Positions 24,013 through 32,082 of a stretch of 32,082 bases of DNA are shown piece by piece. Both the position numbers and the translations under genes were made by a program. Origin of the DNA: Pseudoalteromonas arctica (GTDB lineage Bacteria; Pseudomonadota; Gammaproteobacteria; Enterobacterales; Alteromonadaceae); NCBI RefSeq assembly GCF_012927645.1, contig NZ_JABBMT010000037.1, forward strand, positions 1 through 32,082. Direction: 5' to 3'. The notes beneath the pieces were generated by a model that was given only the letters and a program-made list of their open reading frames with translations, had not been told where the DNA came from and did no database searches. Each line of letters opens with the position of its first letter. Positions within the stretch are counted from its first letter, which is position 1.

Positions 24013-24894
24013 ATGAATAAAAAGCTTCTCGTACTAATTGATTCAGTAGAATTTGCGCGTACAGCTATTTTGCACGCGAAACACAAAGCAATTGGTAAGC
24101 AAAAACATATTGATATTGTCGCCTTTGCTTATGAAAGTGCTGGTAATATTTTGTTCTCACCGCCAGCTGAGCAATTACAAGTAATTCAAAATACCAGGTT
24201 GACTACTCTCAAAAATGAATTAGTACCATTACTTGAAAGCGAATTGTCAGAATCAGATTATTCATTAAATATTATTTGGCATGAAGCACCTGAGCAATGG
24301 TTAGCCAATGAGAGTGACTTTGAAAATTATGAGATGGTGATAAAAACGCGCCATATTGACGAATATTGTCAATTTAGTGAGCTTGACTGGCAGTTGATCC
24401 GCTTTACCCCGCTACCGCTTTATTTAGCTGCGGATAATACCTGGCGCAATAATACCAATGTGTTAGCTGCTCTTGATTTAGGTAGCGAAAAAGCCACTAA
24501 ATATAAGCTAAACAAAGATATGATTGAAACTGGCTTAGCTTATTCCAAGCATTATGACTGTCAGCTTTATACTTGTTATACTGTTCATGTTTCCCCAATT
24601 TTAAGAGACTTAGGCATCGTATTTTCAGACGAACAAGTACTGAATGCTTTTGAAAAACTACCTGTCATTCAACGTAATTTAATTCTTGAGCATGATCTTA
24701 AAAATAACCTCCATATAAAAGCGGGCTTAGCCGAACAAGTGATCCCAAGTATTGCAGCTAAGCTTAATGCAGGGCTTGTGATCATGGGCTCAGTAGGCAG
24801 CATAAGTATAAAAGGTAAGTTAATTGGTAATACTGCTGAAAAAGTTATGCGTTTACTAAAAACAGACTTGCTTATTTTACCACCTGAATGCTAG
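24013..24894 (+). CDS. tandem universal stress protein (UspE-like)
   Basis: This protein of 293 residues is two Usp domains in one chain. The first (about 1-140) begins KKLLVLIDSVEFARTAILHA. The second ends with the nucleotide-loop signature AGLVIMGSVGSISIKGKLIGNTAEKVMRLLKTDLLILP. The first domain lacks the GxxGxxxG loop, so only the second is likely to bind ATP. A GTG at 24004 overlaps the spoVR stop (GTGA) and could be the start; ATG 24013 is chosen for its GAG spacing. It is the last gene of the prkA-yeaH-spoVR unit. In many genomes these three stand without it. Confidence 0.9.
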   Translation: MNKKLLVLIDSVEFARTAILHAKHKAIGKQKHIDIVAFAYESAGNILFSPPAEQLQVIQNTRLTTLKNELVPLLESELSESDYSLNIIWHEAPEQWLANESDFENYEMVIKTRHIDEYCQFSELDWQLIRFTPLPLYLAADNTWRNNTNVLAALDLGSEKATKYKLNKDMIETGLAYSKHYDCQLYTCYTVHVSPILRDLGIVFSDEQVLNAFEKLPVIQRNLILEHDLKNNLHIKAGLAEQVIPSIAAKLNAGLVIMGSVGSISIKGKLIGNTAEKVMRLLKTDLLILPPEC

Positions 24895-24914
24895 ATGACA
24901 GTTGGCGATGATAT

Positions 24915-24944
24915 AAAAAATGACGCATTTTTGCGTCATTTTTT
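24915..24944 (+). terminator. terminator of the prkA-yeaH-spoVR-usp unit
   Basis: AATGACGCA and TGCGTCATT surround a TTTT loop, with A- and T-rich flanks on both sides. Confidence 0.92.
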
Positions 24945-25020
24945 ATGCCTATTCAAAGCAATCTAGCTTGGCTAGTTAAACTTTATTATTGTGCCTTGAA
25001 GGCTTTTATATTACTCAAAG

Positions 25021-25986
25021 TTAACTCAAGTCTTTATACGCCGTGATACAGTTTCTGCCATTTTTTTTTGAAAAGTAAAGTGCTTTGTCCGCCGCTTCAA
25101 TCCATTTTTCATAGCGCTCAAATCCATCTTGAAAACAGGCAAAACCAACACTTACCGTCACTTTAATTTGTTGTTCATCAAAGTAAGTGGATGAATTTTC
25201 AATTAAAGAACGCAAACGTTCAGCAAATATTTCAGCACCTTTGTGATCCGTGTCTAATAACGTTACTGCAAATTCTTCGCCGCCATAACGACCTGCGATG
25301 TCTGTTTCACGCAATGTTTTCCGCAGTAAGTCAGCAATGTTACGCAGTGCTTCATCGCCACAACGGTGGCCATGTTTATCATTTACTTTTTTAAAGTGAT
25401 CGATATCAAACATCAATAAAGTACTTGTGCCACCACTGCGTTTTATTCTGAGAAATTCTTTTCGTAGAGTATCTTCCCAATGACCTCGATTAGTCAATTT
25501 TGTTAGTGCGTCCGTTTGACTCATTTGTTCAAGTTTACGATTTACTTCTTCGAGTTCTTTTTTATTTACCGCCATGTCAGTTACATCATAAATAATGATA
25601 CAAATATGACCCACCTCGCCCATCGTATTTGACAGAGGAATAAATGTCGCGTTCTGAAACATATGGTCTGCTTTACCCGTAATTGGACGGTAATTTTTAA
25701 AACGGAAAATGTATGGCTGCTGTTCCCAAATGGTAAATGAGCGGTTTTTCAAAATAAACACAGACTCTGATTTACTGCGAAACCATTTTTCATCAATTGA
25801 TGGAAATAAATCAAACAAATCTTTATCTTTTACTGCGCTTGGTAACATACCCGAATGGTTTTCCATGAAACCATTCCAAATACACACTTTATAGTCCCTA
25901 TCTAACACCACTAAACCAACATCTACGGTATTAAACATATCCATTAACCAATGGATTTCATTCATATTAAAATCAGCAGCAGGCAT
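25021..25986 (-). CDS. PAS-GGDEF diguanylate cyclase
   Basis: This 321-residue cytoplasmic protein makes cyclic di-GMP. Residues 1-135 form a PAS domain (VGLVVLDRDYKVCIWNGFME, later VGHICIIIYDVTD). A short coiled coil (KKELEEVNRKLEQMSQ) leads to the GGDEF domain (about 160-320) with GRYGGEEF: the active-site GGEEF is at 235-239. The product-inhibition site RETD (226-229) lies exactly five residues ahead, so feedback control is expected. It starts 4 bp after the stop of the REC-CheC gene and is probably cotranscribed with it. Confidence 0.95.
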   Translation of the reverse strand: MPAADFNMNEIHWLMDMFNTVDVGLVVLDRDYKVCIWNGFMENHSGMLPSAVKDKDLFDLFPSIDEKWFRSKSESVFILKNRSFTIWEQQPYIFRFKNYRPITGKADHMFQNATFIPLSNTMGEVGHICIIIYDVTDMAVNKKELEEVNRKLEQMSQTDALTKLTNRGHWEDTLRKEFLRIKRSGGTSTLLMFDIDHFKKVNDKHGHRCGDEALRNIADLLRKTLRETDIAGRYGGEEFAVTLLDTDHKGAEIFAERLRSLIENSSTYFDEQQIKVTVSVGFACFQDGFERYEKWIEAADKALYFSKKNGRNCITAYKDLS

Positions 25987-25990
25987 AATG

Positions 25991-26995
25991 TTAGTCTTCT
26001 AATAGATAAGCAACTTTGTATTTCAAAGTTTTTAGTGAGTCTTCGGTAAATAACAGCATCAAGTCACAGTTTATATTGTGGTTCTCAATACCATAGCTAA
26101 TTTCTATTGCCAGAGTACGTTGCCAACGAGATTTATTTGCTTTAACTAAATCAGACACATCACAATGCTGTCCTAGCACCACCGGGTGTCCTTGGCTAAA
26201 GGTCATGTCTAATTGGCGAGATAATCCAGTTAAGATTGCACCAATCAGAATATTACTAATATCCATTAATAACTCCAGCTCAATTTTGTTATTGAGCTCC
26301 CCTTGATAATTCATCAAGGACGCAATTTCTTTAAAGCTAGAATCATTTAGGAGTAACAACGCCTCACCGGATACACCACCACCAATAAAACCTTGGCACA
26401 CGCCAGAGGTTGTTGCATTGGCATCAATTGAGCGCAGCGCCATATCAAGTTCATTAACTTCGAGAATGTTAACATTAGGAATAGGCAATTCAACAAATAC
26501 ATTTAATAACCGTGCTAATAAGTCTCCAGCCTGTCCCATTGCCACGTTAGTCAGCTCTTGGTATATATCCCTAACATCTGGGTCAACTTGCTCACCCAAG
26601 CGGTGTGAGAGTCGCTCACGCATTGCTTTATCTTTAATTCCATGGTGTTCGATAATATCGGCAAGCTTTTGCACATCACATGGTTTTTGAATAAAGTCTA
26701 TTGCGCCAAGTTCGATTACGCGCTGATGCGCATTGGGCTGAATATCGCCAGAGACCACCACAGTTAACACATTCAAATCTAGCTTTTGGATAGCTTGCAG
26801 TACTTCGTAGCCATCCATTTGCGGCATATTTAAATCGAGAAATAAGATTTCCGGGCCTAAGGCTTTAATTTGCTCAATACAATCTACACCATCTTCAGCA
26901 AACTCAACTTTAATATCCCAATCATCGGGCAACGAACGAGCTAACTGACGGCGCGCAAGTTTAGAATCATCACAAATTAATACCGATGTTGACAT
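25991..26995 (-). CDS. response regulator with CheC-like phosphatase domain
   Basis: This 334-residue protein has a receiver domain with DD at 9-10, Asp54 (LFLDLNMPQMDG), Ser in VVVSGD and Lys in IQKP. A CheC/CheX-like output domain follows (about 150-330). CheC phosphatase sites have the pattern (D/S)-x3-E-x2-N. The first copy here is DIYQELTN, an exact match. The second reads ELLMDISN, with Asp in place of Glu. CheC dephosphorylates CheY-P, so this regulator may remove phosphate from another receiver or from itself. Pairing with a diguanylate cyclase gene suggests a phosphorelay that sets cyclic di-GMP. No kinase is adjacent. Confidence 0.9.
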   Translation of the reverse strand: MSTSVLICDDSKLARRQLARSLPDDWDIKVEFAEDGVDCIEQIKALGPEILFLDLNMPQMDGYEVLQAIQKLDLNVLTVVVSGDIQPNAHQRVIELGAIDFIQKPCDVQKLADIIEHHGIKDKAMRERLSHRLGEQVDPDVRDIYQELTNVAMGQAGDLLARLLNVFVELPIPNVNILEVNELDMALRSIDANATTSGVCQGFIGGGVSGEALLLLNDSSFKEIASLMNYQGELNNKIELELLMDISNILIGAILTGLSRQLDMTFSQGHPVVLGQHCDVSDLVKANKSRWQRTLAIEISYGIENHNINCDLMLLFTEDSLKTLKYKVAYLLED

Positions 26996-27089
26996 AGTCT
27001 CTCTCTGATTACTTTTATTAGTAAAAATGTAAACATTTCTTACTGCTTTATGTTAATCAATGTAACCTTGCATTACAATTTTAAATTAC

Positions 27090-27129
27090 ATTAAACTCTT
27101 GTTTAATTGCATGACGGATTAAACTCTTG
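27090..27129 (+). promoter_or_regulatory. direct repeat and palindrome at the tpx promoter
   Basis: ATTAAACTCTTG occurs at 27090-27101 and again at 27118-27129, 28 bp apart. The first copy is part of an inverted repeat TTAAAC-TCTT-GTTTAA (27091-27106). The second copy runs into the -35 hexamer. A dimeric regulator with a full and a half site is plausible. Confidence 0.4.
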
Positions 27130-27155
27130 GTGTCCCTAAAATATTATATTATACT
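27127..27155 (+). promoter_or_regulatory. sigma-70 promoter of tpx
   Basis: TTGGTG (27127-27132), a 17-bp spacer, then TATACT (27150-27155). Transcription would begin near 27162, 30 bp upstream of the start codon. Confidence 0.6.
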
Positions 27156-27191
27156 AGCGCTTAATTTTGTTAACTCTAAAGGAAATACCTT

Positions 27192-27773
27192 ATGCTCCGC
27201 TCACTCACTTTTGCTTTAAGTATCTGTTGTTCAATGGCTTTTGCCGGCGACATGACCGAAAATACGCTTGATATGGGAAAAGTGTCAGTACAATCTAAAC
27301 CTATCACTTTATTAGGACAAGGTGTAAAGTTAGGTGATAAAGCGCCAGACTTTAAAGTGGTTGATGGCTCATTCACACCAATTACTTTAGCCGATTACCA
27401 AGGTAAAGCCGTTTTAATTAGCGTTGTACCAAGCTTGGATACGGGCGTGTGCAGTATTCAAACCAAGTATTTTAACGAAAAAGTTGCATCGCAATTTCCA
27501 AATATAGCCATGCTTACCATTAGTGCTGATTTACCCTTTGCACAAAAACGTTTTTGTAAGGCTGAGAACATAGATAAAATCACTGCATTATCTGATTCAG
27601 TTTGGCGTGATTTTGGTCAAAATTATGGTTTGATCATTAAAGATATGGGATTACTTACCCGTGCTGTGTTCGTATTAGATGCAAGCCATAAAATTGTTTA
27701 CAAGCAGTTAGTCGCTGATTTATCAACAGAGCCAAAATATGACCCTGTGTTAACTGCATTAACCGCATTGTAA
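27192..27773 (+). CDS. tpx: secreted thiol peroxidase (Tpx family)
   Basis: This 193-residue peroxiredoxin reduces hydroperoxides. Residues 1-18 are a signal peptide ending SMAFA, cleaved before GDMTEN, so the enzyme should be periplasmic. The peroxidatic Cys87 sits in SLDTGVCSIQT and the resolving Cys122 in QKRFCKAEN, the Tpx two-cysteine spacing. Escherichia coli Tpx has no such presequence. AAAGGA precedes the ATG. It is monocistronic, with its own promoter and terminator. A periplasmic enzyme would need a reductant there, such as a DsbD-type system, not seen here. Confidence 0.93.
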   Translation: MLRSLTFALSICCSMAFAGDMTENTLDMGKVSVQSKPITLLGQGVKLGDKAPDFKVVDGSFTPITLADYQGKAVLISVVPSLDTGVCSIQTKYFNEKVASQFPNIAMLTISADLPFAQKRFCKAENIDKITALSDSVWRDFGQNYGLIIKDMGLLTRAVFVLDASHKIVYKQLVADLSTEPKYDPVLTALTAL

Positions 27774-27791
27774 TTTATTACGCTAGATGAT

Positions 27792-27815
27792 AAAAACCGC
27801 CAATCGGCGGTTTTT
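27792..27815. terminator. bidirectional terminator between tpx and adk
   Basis: AAAAACCGCC and GGCGGTTTTT flank a four-base loop (AATC). It serves tpx on the plus strand and adk on the minus strand. Confidence 0.92.
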
Positions 27816-27830
27816 TTATTGATTGAATTA

Positions 27831-28630
<800 letters not shown>

Positions 28631-28654
28631 ATTAAAATCTTAGTTTTTGAGCAA

Positions 28655-30568
28655 TTACTTGCTCAAATCTAACATTAATTGATTTAAGCGAGTTACAAAA
28701 CCTGCTGGATCTTTTAATGTACCGCGCTCGGCAAGCAAGGCTTGATCAAGCAGTACATGTGACCACTGTGCAAATTTGTCTTCGTCTTGTTCAACATTTA
28801 AATGCTTAACAAGTTGATGCTCAGGGTTAAGCTCAAAAATTGGTTTTGCTTCTGGAGCGGCTTGACCTACTGATTCCATTAACTTTTGCATTTGTGAGCT
28901 CATGTCGTTGTCGTCGCTAACCACACACGCTGGCGAGTCAGTTAAACGATGTGTGAAGCGTACATCTTTAACACTTTCACCAAGTGCTGTTTTGATGCGC
29001 TCAACTAAGCCTGCAACTTCTTTTTCAGACTCTTCTTGCGCTTTTTTGGTCTCTTCGTCATCAAGGTTACCTAAGTCTAGATCACCACGGGTTATTGACT
29101 TAAATGGTTTTTCAGCAAACTCGGTTAAGTGGCTCATCATCCACTCATCAACACGGTCACTCATCAACAGTACTTCGATACCTTTCTTACGGAAGATCTC
29201 TAGGTGTGGAGAGCTTTTCGCCGCAGTGAATGAATCCGCAACAACGTAGTAAATCGCGTCTTGGCCTTCATTCATACGCTCAACGTATTGCTCTAATGAA
29301 ACGTTTTGTGCTTCTTCATCAGTGTGTGTTGATGAGAAACGCAGTAACTTAGCAATCGCTTCTTTGTTCGCTGTATCTTCTGCTGGACCTTCTTTGATCA
29401 CTTGACCAAATTCATTCCAAAAAACTTGGTAATCGTCGGCTTTATTTTTCGCCATACGCTCAAGCAGTTTTAAGGTACGTGACGTACAACCTTTACGGAT
29501 TGCTTGCGTTACTTTGTTATCTTGTAAAATTTCACGCGATACGTTTAGCGGTAAATCGTTTGAATCAAGTAAACCTTTTACAAAGCGTAAGTAGCTTGGC
29601 ATAAACTGTTCAGCATCATCCATTACAAAGACACGTTGTACGTATAGTTTTAAGCCACTTTGACGGTCACGATTCCATAAATCAAATGGTGCTTTTTTAG
29701 GAATATAAAGTAAGCTTGTGTATTCAGTTTTACCTTCAACTTTGTTGTGAGCCCAGCTCAGTGGATCTTCCCAATCATGGCTTACATGCTTATAAAATTC
29801 TTTATATTCTTCATCAGATAGCTCTGATTTATCACGCGTCCACAGTGCCGTAGCGCGGTTAATTCTTTCCCACTCACCAGGTACGGCTGGAACTTTCTCG
29901 CCATCTTCACCTTCAGACTCTGGTACTTCTGCTTTATACATTTGTACTGGTGTAGAAATATGATCTGAGTATTTAGTAACGATACTACGTAAGCGCCATT
30001 CATCAGCAAATTCTTTTTCATCTTCACGAAGGTGTAAAGTAATTTCAGTCCCACGGCCTGCTTTTTCAATTTCTTCTAGCGTGTACTCACCCTCACCCTG
30101 TGATTGCCATTCAACGCCTTTTTCTTCACCAGCTTTGCGAGTACGAACAGTCACTAAATCTGCAACGATAAATGCAGAGTAGAAACCAACACCGAATTGA
30201 CCAATTAGTTGTGAATCTTTACTTTGGTCGCCAGTTAAGTTTTTGAAAAACTCAGCGGTGCCTGATTTAGCAATAGTCCCCAACGAGCTGATAACTTCAT
30301 CGCGGGTCATACCGATACCGTTATCTGAAATTGTTACGGTATTTTTTTCTTTATCGGCACTGATACGCACACGCAAGTCTGCGTCACCTTGGTATAAGTC
30401 ACCATTTGAAAGCGCTAAAAAACGTAATTTATCAGCCGCGTCAGAAGCATTTGACACAAGCTCACGTAAGAAAATTTCTTTATTAGAGTAAAGTGAATGA
30501 ATCATTAAGTTTAATAGTTGTTTAACTTCTGTTTGAAAGCCTAATGTTTCTTTTTGTGCTGCAGTCAT
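28655..30568 (-). CDS. htpG: chaperone HtpG (Hsp90)
   Basis: This 637-residue cytoplasmic ATP-dependent chaperone acts on client proteins with the DnaK system. The N-terminal GHKL ATPase shows [28 protein letters not shown] and [15 protein letters not shown]. The middle domain carries [11 protein letters not shown]. The C-terminal dimer domain ends the protein. Length is that of bacterial Hsp90. Start ATG follows GGAGAT. A sigma-32 promoter lies 43-70 bp upstream. The pair htpG-adk is a conserved neighbourhood in gammaproteobacteria. Confidence 0.97.
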   Translation of the reverse strand: MTAAQKETLGFQTEVKQLLNLMIHSLYSNKEIFLRELVSNASDAADKLRFLALSNGDLYQGDADLRVRISADKEKNTVTISDNGIGMTRDEVISSLGTIAKSGTAEFFKNLTGDQSKDSQLIGQFGVGFYSAFIVADLVTVRTRKAGEEKGVEWQSQGEGEYTLEEIEKAGRGTEITLHLREDEKEFADEWRLRSIVTKYSDHISTPVQMYKAEVPESEGEDGEKVPAVPGEWERINRATALWTRDKSELSDEEYKEFYKHVSHDWEDPLSWAHNKVEGKTEYTSLLYIPKKAPFDLWNRDRQSGLKLYVQRVFVMDDAEQFMPSYLRFVKGLLDSNDLPLNVSREILQDNKVTQAIRKGCTSRTLKLLERMAKNKADDYQVFWNEFGQVIKEGPAEDTANKEAIAKLLRFSSTHTDEEAQNVSLEQYVERMNEGQDAIYYVVADSFTAAKSSPHLEIFRKKGIEVLLMSDRVDEWMMSHLTEFAEKPFKSITRGDLDLGNLDDEETKKAQEESEKEVAGLVERIKTALGESVKDVRFTHRLTDSPACVVSDDNDMSSQMQKLMESVGQAAPEAKPIFELNPEHQLVKHLNVEQDEDKFAQWSHVLLDQALLAERGTLKDPAGFVTRLNQLMLDLSK

Positions 30569-30610
30569 TTATATATCTCCAATTTGCAAAGTGTCTGCGT
30601 TATGCACTTA

Positions 30611-30638
30611 ATATGGGGCGCGGTTTGTTAACTTCAAG
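30611..30638 (-). promoter_or_regulatory. sigma-32 heat-shock promoter of htpG
   Basis: On the minus strand CTTGAAG (30632-30638), 13 bp, then CCCCATAT (30611-30618). This matches the RpoH consensus CTTGAA-N13-15-CCCCATNT nearly perfectly. Confidence 0.85.
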
Positions 30639-30783
30639 TCAAAAGAGTAAAAAAGTAAGCTATAGCAAGATAAACACGGAAGTTAAGTTGTTTTTTCTTA
30701 CAATCAAAATGGCTGTGGGCAATGTAGATGCGTTTGCTTGGAGCTTCGAGGGTGTACAAAAAACAGATCGCTGGCATGTAATA

Positions 30784-31856
30784 CCAATGCTATTTATTAA
30801 GTGATTAAATTTGTCCATGCTCTAAAGCACATATGCTTAACGTTAGTAATATTTGAACGAAACACATTCCACGCTCTACTTACTTGCTCCACTATGTCGT
30901 CATAATCTGAAAAAGTACGATTTGATAACTCTCTGTCTCGCATCCATGCCCATACTTGCTCAACCGGATTAAGTTCTGGTGAGTAAGGAGGCAACGGTAT
31001 CACCGACACATTGTTAACCCCTTCACTAACATTACCCATATGCCAGCTTGCCCGATCAACGATTACCACAGCGTGCTCCCCACAGGGTGTCGCATCCGAA
31101 ATGAGTTGTAAGTGTTGCTTCATTATATCCTTACTCAAATAAGGGGCTATAATCGCCTCTGTTTGCCCTGTTGCGGGGCATACTGCACCAAAAATATGAG
31201 TGGATAGAAATTGCTGTTGCTTCACAACACGTGGCCTAGTGCCTTTTTTAGCCCAAATTTTTGAGGTGGTATTTTGTTGCCCAAATCGCGCTTCATCTTG
31301 AAAACACACATCCACTCTATCAAGCGCCACGTGGCCTGGAATTGTGATGATCGTATTATAATGGAAATTTTTTAAAGTCTTCTTGTGCCTCAATTGACTG
31401 TTTAGGATGTTTAGAACGAGACGTTATCCATGAAAGATTAAGCTCGCACATCAAACGGTAGACATTATTGAGTTTGTATTGGACACCAAATGTATCGTAA
31501 ATGTATTTGCGTATATCTTCACCTATCAGCCTCCCACCTTCCTCTTTCATTGCGTGCGCACAGGTATAATCTTTAAGCTGGCACTTTTGTTTTAATGTTA
31601 AGCCACAAGCAAGGGCAACCTGATTGTTTTTTAATATCAAGCGCTTTAAGTCCATCGGATAAGTATGCAGTAACCCACTCATTAACCAGTCGACGGCTAA
31701 CGCGGGTAGTTTTAGCGACAACAGTACGATTTTTTACTTCGAGAAAGAGGCGAATAACTTCATAACGCGTTTTTAATCGGGCATCTCTGGTATACGGGAA
31801 GTTAGGAATAGTAGACAAGCTAGACTCAATGATAATGACAAATTTATGAGTATTAG
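30784..31856 (-). mobile_element. IS630-family insertion sequence, degenerate
   Basis: About 1.07 kb, with imperfect terminal repeats. The left end reads ACCAATGCTATTTATTAAGT and the right end, in complement, ACTAATACTCATAAATTTGT; 13 of 22 positions match by eye. The left end is preceded by TA, the usual IS630 target, but the right flank lacks a clear TA. The transposase is broken. Ends are approximate. Confidence 0.75.
30797..31818 (-). pseudogene. IS630-family transposase, two frameshifts
   Basis: Three frames together make one transposase. The N-terminal helix-turn-helix part (31818 to about 31615, TTRVSRRLVNEWVTAYL) is followed by a middle part (about 31605 to 31360, KEEGGRLIGEDIRKYIYD). 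The DDE catalytic part runs from about 31355 to 30797, with Asp in CFQDEARFG, Asp in VIVDRASWH and Glu in ELNPVEQVW. Frameshifts fall at about 31602-31618 and 31355-31365. Some IS630 elements use one programmed frameshift, but two breaks point to decay. The catalytic triad is intact. Confidence 0.85.
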
Positions 31857-31956
31857 TTCATAAAAAGAAGGTAATTAAAATAGATCATGAATTAAATATG
31901 TTTGGTATCATTAATAATGACTCACTGGGCTCTGAAGTGCTCGTGGCGTTCTCTTA

Positions 31957-32082
31957 TACCAATGCTTTTTATTAAGTGATCAAATTTATCCATTTTCTCG
32001 AACAGATACGCTTAACGTTATCAATGTCTGAGCGAAATGTATTCCACGCCCTACTTACTTGCTCCACAATATCGTCATAACT
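31957..32082 (-). mobile_element. second IS630 copy, partial at window edge
   Basis: The end sequence TACCAATGCT-TTTTATTAAGTG repeats the left end of the neighbouring element, in the same orientation. Over the roughly 110 bp visible it is about 80% identical by eye, so it is a related but distinct element. Confidence 0.75.
31972..32082 (-). CDS. IS630-family transposase, C-terminal fragment
   Basis: The 36 codons before TAA at 31972-31974 read SYDDIVEQVSRAWNTFRS, then end in INLIT. They parallel the C-terminus of the first transposase (DYDDIVEQVSRAWNVFRS, ending TNLIT). The remainder lies outside the window, so whether it is intact cannot be told. Confidence 0.75.
   Translation of the reverse strand, partial: SYDDIVEQVSRAWNTFRSDIDNVKRICSRKWINLIT

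Noticed and set aside
30797..31818. Programmed frameshifting in the IS630 transposase
   Set aside because: Two separate shifts would be needed. The one at 31360 is +1 near an A6 run, not a standard -1 slippery site in the right phase. Decay is simpler.

Overview
The window looks like the chromosome of a marine gammaproteobacterium of the Pseudoalteromonas/Alteromonadales type. This rests on the low G+C content, the style of the housekeeping proteins (GltB/GltD, SodB, Grx4, Adk, HtpG) and attC sites resembling those of marine chromosomal integrons. The assignment is inference from style, not from a search.

Layout. (1) 1-3589 is the promoter-proximal end of an integron cassette array, with all cassette genes on the minus strand. 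Three attC sites (119-221, 708-824, 2043-2139) plus a fourth core site at 3583-3589 delimit three complete cassettes and one cut by the window edge. The cassettes carry a lipoprotein, a secreted small protein, and two bicistronic units, each with a glycine-rich membrane-active protein followed within 1-2 bp by a small partner gene. The two bicistrons look like toxin-immunity pairs. No integrase gene lies at the array's 5' end, where there is instead an extended -10 promoter reading into it. (2) 3878-9760 is gltB-gltD (glutamate synthase), with a 692-bp upstream region rich in palindromes, including ARG-box-like sites. (3) 10453-17829 is a tripartite-efflux-like locus: a 29-codon peptide, a membrane fusion protein, an ABC ATPase, two FtsX-type permeases, then an NtrC-type response regulator and an NtrY-like histidine kinase. 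A sigma-54-like promoter and twin TGTCCGC palindromes precede it, which suggests autoregulation. (4) 17859-19055 holds grxD and sodB, with two back-to-back 7-3-7 palindromes in the sodB promoter. (5) 19235-24894 is the stationary-phase kinase cluster prkA(yeaG)-yeaH-spoVR(ycgB) plus a universal stress protein. (6) 25021-26995 is a signalling pair: a REC-CheC response regulator and a PAS-GGDEF diguanylate cyclase. (7) 27192-30568 holds a secreted Tpx peroxidase, adk and htpG (with a textbook sigma-32 promoter). (8) 30784-32082 holds a frameshifted IS630-family element and the end of a second, diverged copy in the same orientation.

The most novel material is the cassette array, especially the two bicistronic cassettes, followed by the short ORF with complementary ends and the paired operators of the efflux locus, and the sodB operators. 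Functions given to the cassette genes are inferred from sequence architecture only.
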